Source: an uncultured Alphaproteobacteria bacterium
GTDB lineage: Bacteria > Pseudomonadota > Alphaproteobacteria > HIMB59 > GCA-002718135
Direction: 5' to 3'
Assembly: GCA_902590695.1 (NCBI GenBank)
Contig: CACIXR010000007.1
Span: 20,744-84,743, forward strand
DNA length: 64,000 nucleotides
Of the stretch, positions 29,283-39,271 are shown one piece after another. A model generated the notes under the pieces. The model saw nothing but the letters and a program-made list of their open reading frames with translations. It did not search any database and was not told where the DNA came from. A program made the translations under genes and the position numbers. The stretch's first letter is position 1, and every line of letters starts with the position of its first letter.

Positions 29283-29888
29283 TTACTCACCTTGTAACTT
29301 AATCCATTTAATACAATCTTCAAGTCTATCATCTCCCCAGAATACTTCCTTACCATCGTATATAAATGTAGGACTTCCAAAAACTCCTTTTTTATAAGCA
29401 TATTCAGTATTACTTAAGTATTTATCTTTTATCTCCTGATCGTTTGCTTTTTTTAAGGTCTCTTCAGCATCTAAATTAAGCTCCTGAAAAATTTCATTTA
29501 AGTTTGGCTGAGTAGCTGGTTCTTTGCCTTGCTGAAACCATCTTTGATATGTTTTATAAACGTAGTCAACTCCCCAACCTTCATTCATTCCAAGAATTGC
29601 AATCTGATTTGCTAAATCAAATTCTTTTAAAGGATAAGGAGCAGGAACTTTAGCATCAAAACCGTAAAATTTTGCTCGTCTTTCTATATCTCTCCACATG
29701 TAATCTGATTTTATTTTTTTAGCTGGTGGCGTGAATGGAATGTTATCCATGTCCATCATTATTTTACGAACACTGAAAGGGTGCCAATTGAATTTGATGT
29801 TTTCTTTTTTTGCTACATCATGCAATCTATTAACTGTTAAATAAGTATAAGTACTACCAATTGAAAACCAAAAATTTATTTCTTTCAT
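29283..29888 (-). CDS. DsbA/GST-kappa family, 2-hydroxychromene-2-carboxylate isomerase-like
   Basis: INFWFSIGSTYTYLTVNRL...FNWHPFSVRKIM; GVFGSPTFIYDGKEVFWGDDRLE. Confidence 0.88.
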   Translation of the reverse strand: MKEINFWFSIGSTYTYLTVNRLHDVAKKENIKFNWHPFSVRKIMMDMDNIPFTPPAKKIKSDYMWRDIERRAKFYGFDAKVPAPYPLKEFDLANQIAILGMNEGWGVDYVYKTYQRWFQQGKEPATQPNLNEIFQELNLDAEETLKKANDQEIKDKYLSNTEYAYKKGVFGSPTFIYDGKEVFWGDDRLEDCIKWIKLQGE

Positions 29889-29914
29889 AAAGAATCCTCT
29901 TAAACTATTTTTTT

Positions 29915-30772
29915 TTATTCGATAATTATTTCTTCCGGTGTTGTATCAGTATCAATTGCTGGATCCCAGGTAATACCATTCTTGCCTGACCCAAACTTAG
30001 CTCCTTTATTTGTAAAAGGTAATTTATATAATTCTGAATTTATATATTTTTGTAATTTAGGAAGTAGCCTAAAGTTATTAAAGAATTCAGAAATAAGCGG
30101 ATAACCAGCTAAATTAAAAACGTTATTATCTTCAGCACCTTCAACAAAATTGTAATATAAAAGAAAATTTTTATATAAATCTAAAGTATCAAATAAATTA
30201 AAATCAGGAGAAGAAATACTATTCCCAACAAGAAAATTTTTTGAAAGATTATTATCTTTTGAATTTAACCAGTGTTCAAATTTTTGAAGTTTTCCTGAAT
30301 TCGATTTTTCAAATGCAGAAATAAATACTTCTTTAGCCGCAAACAATTCCTCTTCTTTGTTAAGAAAATGTGTGTAAGCAAATTTTGTTACAACACTGCG
30401 AAGATCAACACTTTCTTGAAGCAATTGTTCACATTCTATTTGCTCTTTACTTGTTTGCCCAAACATTCCAAATTCTTTTCCTAAAAAAGTAAGACATGTG
30501 TTTGAATGTGAAATTACATATTCCTCGTCATCTTTTAAGAATTGTAGATAAGGTAAGTTTATTAAACTATTTTTTTTCTTCAATTCAATTTTATCATTGT
30601 CATGCCAAGAACTGCCTTCATAAATTACTTCACCATTTTCTTCTTTGGGAAGTACTTTATAAATTTTAGCAACCAATGGTATTCCAGCATATATTATCAT
30701 TTGCCTGGAAGCAGCCCCTAAGCCTTTTGTACTCCAATAACCCAATGTAACTTTGTTAATTTTTGATGACAT
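29915..30772 (-). CDS. Glutathione S-transferase family protein
   Basis: LGYWSTKGLGAASRQMIIYAGIP N-terminal thioredoxin-like start, NLPYLQFL, SNTCLTFLGKEF; mu-like GST layout. Confidence 0.7.
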   Translation of the reverse strand: MSSKINKVTLGYWSTKGLGAASRQMIIYAGIPLVAKIYKVLPKEENGEVIYEGSSWHDNDKIELKKKNSLINLPYLQFLKDDEEYVISHSNTCLTFLGKEFGMFGQTSKEQIECEQLLQESVDLRSVVTKFAYTHFLNKEEELFAAKEVFISAFEKSNSGKLQKFEHWLNSKDNNLSKNFLVGNSISSPDFNLFDTLDLYKNFLLYYNFVEGAEDNNVFNLAGYPLISEFFNNFRLLPKLQKYINSELYKLPFTNKGAKFGSGKNGITWDPAIDTDTTPEEIIIE

Positions 30773-30909
30773 ATTTAGAAATCTTTATTCTAATAAATAA
30801 TTGTCTTAAACTTAAATCAATTAATTCACAAACAATTAAATTTTAACATTTTAATAAATTATTAACATTTTTATTATATTCTTTTTAAGAAGTAGGAAAG
30901 GAGGCAATT

Positions 30910-31542
30910 ATGTTACTTCAATGGAAAATTAGAACTAATCATTCAAATGCAATAGATATTTTTGATAAAGTTTCTGGTATGCATAAAGAAAATGGTGCAG
31001 AATTTACAACTCTAGGTGTTTTAACGGGTGCAGATAATGGATCGTTCGCAATAAGTGTAAATTTTAAAAATTATGAATCTTATGGATTAATGGATGATGC
31101 ATGGAACAATTCAAATGGAAAATGGGACCAATTAATTGAACCTAATTTAGGATCAAATACGCAACTTATTGAAACTATGTATATGAGAAAAATTGTTGGA
31201 AATATTGATGGTCCAAATGATAAGTTATCAGTTTGGTCTATTTGGCTTTTTGAATGTGATGATCAACAAGCAGTTATTGATAGTTTTGAGATTGATTGGA
31301 AACATTATAACAGCAATGGATGCACTGGCTTAAATATCATGTCCACTTCTGGAGCCGATTATCCAAGACCAAATCAATATGTATTTGCAGCAAGATTTGA
31401 TAGCATGACTCAACTTGGTAAGCACTTTGATAAAACAATGGAAAATAATAATTATTGGAATGAAATAAGAGATTATCATTCAAAAATAAAAATTATTAAA
31501 AATTATAATCTAAGAGTGCTTAAGAAACAAATAAACAATTAA
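30910..31542 (+). CDS. Hypothetical protein, tandem ferredoxin-like (dimeric alpha/beta barrel) repeats
   Basis: AGGAAAGGAGG SD; GSFAISVNFKNYESYGLMDD and FAARFDSMTQLGKHFD internal repeats; paralogue of the next gene. Confidence 0.6.
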   Translation: MLLQWKIRTNHSNAIDIFDKVSGMHKENGAEFTTLGVLTGADNGSFAISVNFKNYESYGLMDDAWNNSNGKWDQLIEPNLGSNTQLIETMYMRKIVGNIDGPNDKLSVWSIWLFECDDQQAVIDSFEIDWKHYNSNGCTGLNIMSTSGADYPRPNQYVFAARFDSMTQLGKHFDKTMENNNYWNEIRDYHSKIKIIKNYNLRVLKKQINN

Positions 31543-31553
31543 AGGAGGGTAAA

Positions 31554-32174
31554 ATGGTAGTTGGACAATGGACTTATAAATTAGCTGGTAATATTCAAAA
31601 AGCAATTGATGGCTATAAAATAATTGAAAAACATTTTAGTAATCATGGAGCAATTGGATCGGCATTAGTCTCAAGTCATGGGACAGATACAGGAACTTTT
31701 AGTACAATGATTGGTTATGAAAATTATGAACAATTTGGATTAATTGATGACAAAATAAGTCAGGATGAAAACTTCAATACAGAAATGAATCCATATTTTG
31801 AATTAACCTCATGGGAAAAAATGAATTTTGCTGAACCAATGATGCATAAAATGGACCCAGATCCAGGGGTAAAGAATTGTTTTGCAGCTTGGACATTTCA
31901 TCATAAAGATATTGATATGATAATGAAAAAATCAGAAATATTTTTTAAGTTATGGATGGATGCTGGAGCTAATGGTTGCAGTGTTGGAAGATACAATGGC
32001 CATGATAGTGGATACTATTCATTTGCTTCACGCTTTCAAAGTATGACGGATTATGGCAAAGCTCAGGATAAACTTAATTCTGAAAATGTTTGGGCAGATC
32101 ATACAGATTTCACTGATGATGTTACATGGAAAGGTTTTAATTTAGTTAGAGTTATAGAAACTAATTGGGATTAA
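31554..32174 (+). CDS. Hypothetical protein, paralogue of upstream ORF
   Basis: GTFSTMIGYENYEQFGLIDD and FASRFQSMTDYGKAQDKL align with the upstream protein; AAAGGAGG SD. Confidence 0.6.
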   Translation: MVVGQWTYKLAGNIQKAIDGYKIIEKHFSNHGAIGSALVSSHGTDTGTFSTMIGYENYEQFGLIDDKISQDENFNTEMNPYFELTSWEKMNFAEPMMHKMDPDPGVKNCFAAWTFHHKDIDMIMKKSEIFFKLWMDAGANGCSVGRYNGHDSGYYSFASRFQSMTDYGKAQDKLNSENVWADHTDFTDDVTWKGFNLVRVIETNWD

Positions 32175-32216
32175 TAATTTAATTTAAGATTATTCGTAAT
32201 TAAAGGAGGTAATTTT

Positions 32217-32534
32217 ATGAAGATTTTAATCATAAATTTTAACTTAAAAGGTCTAGAGGTAGATGCCTTTAAAGCTCAAGCCCACATCGATGCGATGGAT
32301 TTCCGTGGTGTAGAAGGTTTAATATCTAAATACTTCATCGGTGATGAAAATGATAATGTTTATGGAGGAGTTTATATTTTTAAAGATGAAGATAGTCTGG
32401 AGAAATATAAAAATGGTCCAATATTTGAATTTTTATCCACTCATGAAAACTTTGATAACTTTACTACTAAAGAACATGATGTAATTGATGGACCATCTAT
32501 AATAGCTGGAGCAAAAACAGAATCTATTTCTTAA
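32217..32534 (+). CDS. YdhR-like small monooxygenase-fold protein
   Basis: GVEGLISKYFIGDENDNVYGGVYIFKDEDSLEKYKNGP matches the YdhR family pattern. Confidence 0.7.
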   Translation: MKILIINFNLKGLEVDAFKAQAHIDAMDFRGVEGLISKYFIGDENDNVYGGVYIFKDEDSLEKYKNGPIFEFLSTHENFDNFTTKEHDVIDGPSIIAGAKTESIS

Positions 32535-32540
32535 ATAAAA

Positions 32541-32562
32541 TTAGCGGACTTCAGTCCGCTAA
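32541..32562 (+). terminator. Perfect 10-bp hairpin after the YdhR-like gene
   Basis: TTAGCGGACT-tc-AGTCCGCTAA; weak T tract follows. Confidence 0.7.
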
Positions 32563-32608
32563 TTACATTTCTTTTCATTAAAAAATATTGTGATATTACA
32601 TAGATTAA

Positions 32609-32683
32609 GCTGATATAGTATAATGGTTATTACAGGCCGTTGGTAACGGTCAGATCCAAGTTCGATTCTCGGTATCAGCACCA
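32609..32683 (+). tRNA. tRNA-Thr (anticodon GGT), CCA encoded
   Basis: GCTGATATAGTATAATGGTTATTACAGGCCGTTGGTAACGGTCAGATCCAAGTTCGATTCTCGGTATCAGCACCA; GCTGATA/TATCAGC acceptor, loop TTGGTAA. Confidence 0.93.
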
Positions 32684-32768
32684 TTAAATTTTATTTATTA
32701 TTTTAAATTAATATTAATAAATATAAGTATAAGACATAATTATAAATTTATATTTATTAATTAAGAGT

Positions 32769-33517
32769 ATGAAACCTTTTAAGAGTATAACAAAATTACT
32801 AATTTTTTTTCCATATTATATATTTCACTGTAATATTTTTTTTGGGCTATTATTTAAAATTTTTTATAATAAATTTAACTACAAAAATATTAAAATAAAT
32901 ATTAATATTGAAAAGATTAAATTAAGTCAATTATCTAGCTTTCTCTTTAAAACTTATGAATTAAATGACAGAATTCTTATTGAAAGATTTATAAGTAATA
33001 AAAACAAATCTATTATAATTGGCGCAGGCTTAGGTTTTATTGCATCAATTACATTTAAAAAATTACAACAAAAAATTTTGCTATTTGAAATTGATACCGC
33101 GATCTTGGAAAATCTTGAAGATAATATGAAACAAAATAAAATAAATTATGAATTGTATAACAAAAACTTAATAATGACAGAAAATTTAAATCACTCTAAT
33201 TTTTTTTATTCAACTAATAATTTTTTAGAAAACAGTATTTACACAAAACAGGGAAAAAAGTAAATTTTGATAATATTCATTATAGCTCAATAAAATCATT
33301 TGAAAATTTCAATACAATTATAATTGATGCTGAGGGATCTGAAGAATACTATATTAAAAATATTGATAAATTTAAAAATATTAAATATTTATTTTTTGAA
33401 TTACATTATGATTTAATTTCAAAAGAAAATATTAGAAAAATTTTTAAAAATTTAAGTTCAGCTAATTTTAAACAGATGGGAAAGTGTTTTAATTCTTTTT
33501 ATTTTGAAAGAAAATAG
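32769..33517 (+). pseudogene. FkbM-like methyltransferase, split by -1 frameshift at 33254-33260 (pseudogene, indel error or recoding)
   Basis: ORF 32769-33263 (…IIIGAGLGFIASITF…NSIYTKQGKK*) continues in -1 frame at GTA 33260: VNFDNIHYSSIKSFENFNTIIIDAEGSEEYYIKNIDKFKNIKYLFFELHYDLI…FYFERK* ending at TAG 33515-33517. Confidence 0.75.
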
Positions 33518-34800
33518 TTATACTTTCTTAATATACGTTCTATGAACCTAAACCAACCAAGAGAAGCACTTGTTAATAAAAAAACCTGTGCTGAAAGTTG
33601 TGTTCTTATATCCCATTCGTTTTGATAAATTGTTACAATTAAATAAATAGGTAATGCTAATAAGATCAGATATAAAGAATGTAGATTATTTTTAAGTCTA
33701 ATTAAAAATAAAAGTAAAATTCCAAACGTTATAAAAAACATGGTTGATCTCATAACTAATTTATATCTCCATGAGATTCCTTCCCTATAAAATGATGGAT
33801 AAATAGTTGAAGGAAATCTTTTAATTAAAACTGTTATATAATTTATTGGATCAGCTTTTATTCTTTCAATACCTAATTTTGAGCACCACCACCACTCTCC
33901 TCTTTTTAATGGATCGTTATCATTCTTGTAATTACATTTGTTAAACATTTCATGGAGCATTTCATCAACTTTAGCTGCATTAGTTGGGCTCTCTTGACTG
34001 CCATAATATAATCCCCAGCCAACATGGGTATTTGCTAATATTTTGTTTTGTAAATTTACATTATTTTTAAATGAAAAATAGCCTATTAAAGATATAGAAA
34101 CCAAAAATATCAAACAACTAAAAATAAGAGTTTTTATTTTTAAGAGCTGCTTTAAAACTAAAACGGTTAAAATTAAAAATCCTGATAGAAATATTAAAAA
34201 ACCCTCTGGCCTTATAAAACCTAATACTAAACCACTTAATAAGCAAAGAAAAATTGAGAATAAATTCATATTTTTCCAAGCTAATAATGAGCAATACATA
34301 AATATGGAAAGATGAAAATGAAAAGTAACAGAAGGTAATGTGAAATTAAACCAAAAAGCTATATGAAGTTGACATGCATAGGCTAGTGCTGCAATTAGAC
34401 CAACCCATTTATTTCCAATTAATGAACCAGATAAATAAATAAGTAGAATAGTAATCATCAAGAAAAAATGATGTAATAAAAAAATATAGAGACTTGGATG
34501 TAAATCAAATAAAAATATAGGAGTCATATATAATGGATAGATGACTTGATACCATCTAAACCAATCATAATTTATTGAGTTTAAACTCAATCCTTCCTTA
34601 TATAAATTTTCTATAAATAATTTTGAATATGAAAAATATCCATCACCATGTAAGACAAGACCTGTCCAAAAGGTTACTTCTGAGTTTTCATTGTATCCAT
34701 AAAACCAAAAAAAACTTCTAGTAAAAAAAGCTAATATTATAATAAAAAATAAAAGCATTTTGTGCATTAGATTATTTGTTTTGATTAATCTGCTTCGCAA
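33499..34800 (-). CDS. Multi-pass membrane protein, GT-C (dolichyl-phosphate mannosyltransferase-like)
   Basis: ~10 TM helices, N-terminal loop with acidic residues, adjacent to a polyprenyl-phosphate glycosyltransferase. Confidence 0.6.
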   Translation of the reverse strand: MRSRLIKTNNLMHKMLLFFIIILAFFTRSFFWFYGYNENSEVTFWTGLVLHGDGYFSYSKLFIENLYKEGLSLNSINYDWFRWYQVIYPLYMTPIFLFDLHPSLYIFLLHHFFLMITILLIYLSGSLIGNKWVGLIAALAYACQLHIAFWFNFTLPSVTFHFHLSIFMYCSLLAWKNMNLFSIFLCLLSGLVLGFIRPEGFLIFLSGFLILTVLVLKQLLKIKTLIFSCLIFLVSISLIGYFSFKNNVNLQNKILANTHVGWGLYYGSQESPTNAAKVDEMLHEMFNKCNYKNDNDPLKRGEWWWCSKLGIERIKADPINYITVLIKRFPSTIYPSFYREGISWRYKLVMRSTMFFITFGILLLFLIRLKNNLHSLYLILLALPIYLIVTIYQNEWDIRTQLSAQVFLLTSASLGWFRFIERILRKYNYFLSK

Positions 34801-35701
34801 TTACGAAAGTAGGTGTTGAAAGAGATTTAGAATATATTAATGAAATATATTGGCCTATGATGCCTAATGTCAATAATTGAACACCGGAAAATACTATAAT
34901 TATTGTTGCAGTAAAATAGAAACCTCTAACCTGTGAACCATGAAGAAAATATGAATAAAATATTTGTAATATTAATAAAAAACCTATTAAGGATATGAAT
35001 AAGCCAATAAAGGTTGCAATTTTTAAAGGCAATGATGAAAAACTAGTTATAAGATTTAATGTATGAGTCATTAATTTAAAAAAAGTATATCCTGATTTTC
35101 CTAGTTTACGTTCCCTGTGATCTACTTTTATTGAGGCAAAATTACTGGTACTCCAAAATAGCAATGAATCTATATTAATTTGAGAATTGTTAATATTTTT
35201 GAATTGTTTAACTAATTCACTTTTAAAAAATCTAAAAGAATTAATATTTTTAGCTTGATCATTTTGCATCATAATACTGATTATTTTTTTTGTTAATTTA
35301 GAAAAAAAATTTCTTAAGAAATTGTGTTTATGTATTTTAGGAACTGCATATACAACATCGTATCCAGATTTTAAAAACTTTAGAACTTTGGGAATTTCAT
35401 ATGAAGGATGTTGCAAATCATCATCCATTGTAATAACATATTTACCCTTGGAATTTTGAATGCCACAATAAATTGCATTGTGTTGTCCATAATTCTTACT
35501 TAATAAAATTCCCTTTACTTTTTTATCTTTTTTACAAATACTATTTATAATTTTGAATGAGTTATCTTTGCTTGAGTCATCTATAAAAATTATTTCAAAG
35601 GAAATTTTATTTTTTTTTAATATTTTTGATATTTCCTGATATAGTTTTAATATTGTTTTTTCGCCATTATAAGTTGGGATAATTACTGAAACTTCTAACA
35701 C
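34772..35701 (-). CDS. Glycosyltransferase family 2 (polyprenyl-phosphate sugar synthase, ArnC-like)
   Basis: SVIIPTYNGEKTILKLYQEI, IFIDDSSKDNSF, KNYGQHNAIYCGIQNSKGKYVITMDDDLQHP, two C-terminal TM helices. Confidence 0.9.
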   Translation of the reverse strand: MLEVSVIIPTYNGEKTILKLYQEISKILKKNKISFEIIFIDDSSKDNSFKIINSICKKDKKVKGILLSKNYGQHNAIYCGIQNSKGKYVITMDDDLQHPSYEIPKVLKFLKSGYDVVYAVPKIHKHNFLRNFFSKLTKKIISIMMQNDQAKNINSFRFFKSELVKQFKNINNSQINIDSLLFWSTSNFASIKVDHRERKLGKSGYTFFKLMTHTLNLITSFSSLPLKIATFIGLFISLIGFLLILQIFYSYFLHGSQVRGFYFTATIIIVFSGVQLLTLGIIGQYISLIYSKSLSTPTFVIAKQINQNK

Positions 35702-35759
35702 TAAATAAAAATAACATAATTTTATTTAAATAGCGATATAATAAAAGAATTTAATTTAA

Positions 35760-36161
35760 TTAAATAATTTTTAAATTTCTATATATAAAAATTAAATTTA
35801 AAATTGATATTAAAGAAAAAATAATTGCATTTATCATAATAGTTTTAATATCTATTTCTCCTGGACTGTTAGTAAATACATATCGCCAGAAATTTAATGA
35901 CACTAAAACTTGAAATATAAATATTAAAAAAATAAATGGTAATTGTTTTTCTATTCCTCTAAATATAATTATTATATAAGCTAATACAAAAGCTACAAAT
36001 ATTATTCCAACAATTTCTGATAAACCAGCCACTGCATGGTTAAAAAAGCCTAAGTTGTTTAAAGCAAATTCATCAGTAAATACTAAAAGTTGAATAGCGT
36101 AGTAGGAGAAAAAAATAATATTAATAATAATGATTAAATTATCTATATTTTTTTTGAACAT
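35760..36161 (-). CDS. Small 4-TM hypothetical membrane protein
   Basis: 133 aa, four hydrophobic segments. Confidence 0.5.
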   Translation of the reverse strand: MFKKNIDNLIIIINIIFFSYYAIQLLVFTDEFALNNLGFFNHAVAGLSEIVGIIFVAFVLAYIIIIFRGIEKQLPFIFLIFIFQVLVSLNFWRYVFTNSPGEIDIKTIMINAIIFSLISILNLIFIYRNLKII

Positions 36162-36196
36162 ATCTGTGTATCATGTAAAAAAAATAAATAATCAAT

Positions 36197-36853
36197 ATGG
36201 AAATTACTTTATACTATTTTAAGATACCTTTTTGGAGAGCAGAAGTTACGAGACTGGCTTTATTTATAGGCGATATTCCTTTTAATGATTATCGTGTAGA
36301 GGGAAAAGAAATTGATGACTTAAAAGCAACAGGGTTATTGCCCAATAAGCAAATTGCTCCTTTTAAACAATTACCAATATTAGAAGTTGACGGTAAAATT
36401 ATTGCTCAAACAGGTGCCATTGCAAGATATTGTGGAAAATTATCAGGTTTATATCCAAAAGATAATGATTTTAAAGCAGCTCAAATAGATCAAATTATTG
36501 ATGCAGCACAAGATATTAACTATCTCGTAACTTTATCTGGCAGAGATAAAGAAAGGGATCGATTAGAATTAGCAAGAAAAATATTATCTACAAAACATCT
36601 GCCCAAATGGTTTCAATTTCTTGAAAACTTGCTTGAAAAAAATGAGGAGTCTTGTTTTTTTGTTGGCAAAAATATTTCTATTGCTGATCTAGCAATTTGG
36701 AGATTACTAGGTTGGCTAACATCAGGCCTTTTAGATGGAGTGCCAACAAATATTTTAGAACCTTATGAAAGATTAAAAAAATTAAGGAAAGAAATCTACA
36801 ATTATCCAAAGGTCAATGAATGGATGATGAAAACATATGGAAAAATTATTTAA
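36197..36853 (+). CDS. Glutathione S-transferase
   Basis: YYFKIPFWRAEVTRLALFIGDIPFNDYRV, FKQLPILEVDGKIIAQTGAIARYCGKLSGLYP, ISIADLAIWRLLGWL. Confidence 0.9.
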   Translation: MEITLYYFKIPFWRAEVTRLALFIGDIPFNDYRVEGKEIDDLKATGLLPNKQIAPFKQLPILEVDGKIIAQTGAIARYCGKLSGLYPKDNDFKAAQIDQIIDAAQDINYLVTLSGRDKERDRLELARKILSTKHLPKWFQFLENLLEKNEESCFFVGKNISIADLAIWRLLGWLTSGLLDGVPTNILEPYERLKKLRKEIYNYPKVNEWMMKTYGKII

Positions 36854-36861
36854 TTATTAAA

Positions 36862-37596
36862 ATGACTGCACTAAGTGTTAATGTCAACAAATTTGCTTTA
36901 GTAAGAAATGCTAGAGGTGCTGATTTACCAAACTTAATTGATATTAGTAATAAATGTTTAGACTATGGCGCTGATGGAATTACAGTACATCCTCGTCCTG
37001 ATGAAAGACACGCAAAATTTTCTGACCTTGAACCCTTAAAAAATTTATTATCAAAATTTGAAAATAAGGAATTTAATGTAGAGGGATATCCATCAGATTT
37101 TTTTGTCAAAAAAGTAATTGAAGTTAAACCAGATCAAGTAACTTTAGTCCCAGATCCACCTGGCGCATTAACCTCTTCTTTTGGTTGGGACTGTGAAACT
37201 AATAAAAATTTATTAACAGAAATAGTTAGTGAATTTAAGAAAAATGATATTCGCGTTTCAATATTTATTAACCCATCTATAAAAACACTAGAAAATTTAG
37301 AAGTAATACAAACTGATAGAGTAGAACTTTATACTTTTGATTATGCTCATACCTTTAATGAAAATAAGGAAAAAGCAATTAATGATTATATTGGTGTAAC
37401 CCACTATCTAAAAAAAGAGTTTCCAAAAATTGAATTAAATGCAGGTCATGATTTAAATTTAGAAAATTTAAAGTTTTTTTTAGATAAAATAAATAATGTT
37501 AAAGAAGTATCTATTGGTCATGCTCTCATCTGTGATACTTTTGAATTTGGCTTACAAGAAACAATAAAAAAATATTTAACCCTAACAAATAATTAA
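36862..37596 (+). CDS. pdxJ: Pyridoxine 5'-phosphate synthase
   Basis: LSVNVNKFALVRNARGADLPNLIDISNKCLDYGADGITVHPRPDERHA, NVEGYPS, LNAGHDLNLENL, SIGHALI; start set at ATG 36862 (ORF track 36820). Confidence 0.93.
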   Translation: MTALSVNVNKFALVRNARGADLPNLIDISNKCLDYGADGITVHPRPDERHAKFSDLEPLKNLLSKFENKEFNVEGYPSDFFVKKVIEVKPDQVTLVPDPPGALTSSFGWDCETNKNLLTEIVSEFKKNDIRVSIFINPSIKTLENLEVIQTDRVELYTFDYAHTFNENKEKAINDYIGVTHYLKKEFPKIELNAGHDLNLENLKFFLDKINNVKEVSIGHALICDTFEFGLQETIKKYLTLTNN

Positions 37597-38205
37597 GTGA
37601 CTTTTATATTTTGGCTTCAGTTTGCTACTGTTTGTGTTGCAGGAGCAATGTCTCCGGGTCCAAGTTTAGCATTAATTATAAGAAATAGTATTACAATTAA
37701 TAGATTTGCTGGCTTTATGACTGCTGTTGGTCATGGATTAGGAATGGGGATGTATGCTATATTTGCAGTTACTGGATTATCAATTATTTTAACAGCAAAC
37801 GAATTATTATTTCAATTAATTCAAATAATTGGAATTCTTTTTTTATTATATTTAGGTTTTCAATTTATATTTAAAAAAAATGAGGACATAGATAAACTTA
37901 AGGAACAAAAAAGTATTAATTCTTTCCTACAAGGATTTTTGATAGCAATTTTTAATCCCAAAATTCTTATATGGTTTTCAGCTGTCTTTTCTCAATTTGT
38001 AAAAATTGATGCCTCTTTTTATTCACATTCAATTCTTGTTTTAACTGCTTCCGTTATTGATGGAGTTTGGTACATTATTGTTTCCCTTGTTGTGACAAGT
38101 TATGGAATGAATGATTTTTTCCAAAAAAGGCAAGGTATAATACAAAAAATATCAGGATTTATTTTAGTTTTAATTGGTATTTTGCTAATTGTAGATTTCT
38201 TCTAG
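37597..38205 (+). CDS. LysE/RhtB-family amino acid exporter
   Basis: MSPGPSLALIIRNSITINRFAGFMTAVGHGLGMG; 6 TM. Confidence 0.9.
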   Translation: MTFIFWLQFATVCVAGAMSPGPSLALIIRNSITINRFAGFMTAVGHGLGMGMYAIFAVTGLSIILTANELLFQLIQIIGILFLLYLGFQFIFKKNEDIDKLKEQKSINSFLQGFLIAIFNPKILIWFSAVFSQFVKIDASFYSHSILVLTASVIDGVWYIIVSLVVTSYGMNDFFQKRQGIIQKISGFILVLIGILLIVDFF

Positions 38206-39267
38206 AACTCTTAAAATATTTTTTCCCATAATTTTTTCAATCTCTAAATATTTATAACCTCTTTTTTCTAAAGACTCTTGAATTATCATATGATCTAAAC
38301 AATCATTCCATGAATGAGGTAGGCAATCAAGCCCGTCATAGTCACTGCCTATTCCTACATAATCAATACCTATTTGATTAATTACATATTCAATATGATC
38401 AACAAATACTTCTATACTTGGGCATATTTCTGCTAATTTTTTTTGAAGAAAATGTTGTTTTGCTATCCATTGAGAAGTTTTATTGGAATATTTTCTTTCA
38501 ATAGAATTTAATTCATCAAGATATTTATTCCTTTCTTTTGATTCTCTTTCTTTAAAAGATTTATCAATAAAAAAAGGATATGGATTTAAACCAATTAATC
38601 CTTTTGATTTTTTGATAGCTTCAATTTGATCATCTTTTAAATTACGAAAATGTGGACACAAATTATACACGCTAGAATGTGAGGCAATAAAAGGTTTGGT
38701 ACTTATTGATGCAATGTCCCAAAAACTTTTCTCTCCAATGTGAGAAACATCGATTAACACATTATTATCTTGGCAAATGTAAATAACCTCTTTCCCAAAT
38801 TCATTTAAGCCATGGCTTTTAAGTTTTGACAAATTGTATGTCTCATCATAATTTGATGAAACCCAATCCAAAGAATGATTCCAAGTTGGGCCAAAATAGA
38901 AAAGCCCTCTTTTAATAAAATGATATAAATTATTGATATCATTTTCTAAGCCCTCTCCACCTTCCATTGAAATTGGTAACATTGTCTTATTTTTATCTAT
39001 TCCTTCATTAATGTCTGAGATTTTTTTGGGGATGACAATTTCTTCATGTGATGAAATTCTTTCAATCTCATCATACATTTTATCAGCTCTCTTAAAAAAA
39101 TTTGGTTCTTTAGCATTGCTAGATACCCAAATAATTAAAATCTCTAAATCAATTTCAGATTTAAGTAACCTTGGTATGTCCGTATGCCCATTCGATGTTA
39201 GCTTTGTAACATCTTCACCTTCAATAACTCTTTGCACAAGATCATTATGCAAGTCAGCAACAAACAT
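38185..39267 (-). CDS. Membrane dipeptidase (renal dipeptidase family M19)
   Basis: VADLHNDLVQRV, ISMEGGEGLENDINNLYHFIKRGLFYFGPTWNHSLDW, DVSHIGEKSFWDI, ASHSSVYNLCPHFRNLKDDQI, GIGSDYDG. Confidence 0.95.
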   Translation of the reverse strand: MFVADLHNDLVQRVIEGEDVTKLTSNGHTDIPRLLKSEIDLEILIIWVSSNAKEPNFFKRADKMYDEIERISSHEEIVIPKKISDINEGIDKNKTMLPISMEGGEGLENDINNLYHFIKRGLFYFGPTWNHSLDWVSSNYDETYNLSKLKSHGLNEFGKEVIYICQDNNVLIDVSHIGEKSFWDIASISTKPFIASHSSVYNLCPHFRNLKDDQIEAIKKSKGLIGLNPYPFFIDKSFKERESKERNKYLDELNSIERKYSNKTSQWIAKQHFLQKKLAEICPSIEVFVDHIEYVINQIGIDYVGIGSDYDGLDCLPHSWNDCLDHMIIQESLEKRGYKYLEIEKIMGKNILRVLEEIYN

Positions 39268-39271
39268 CTAA

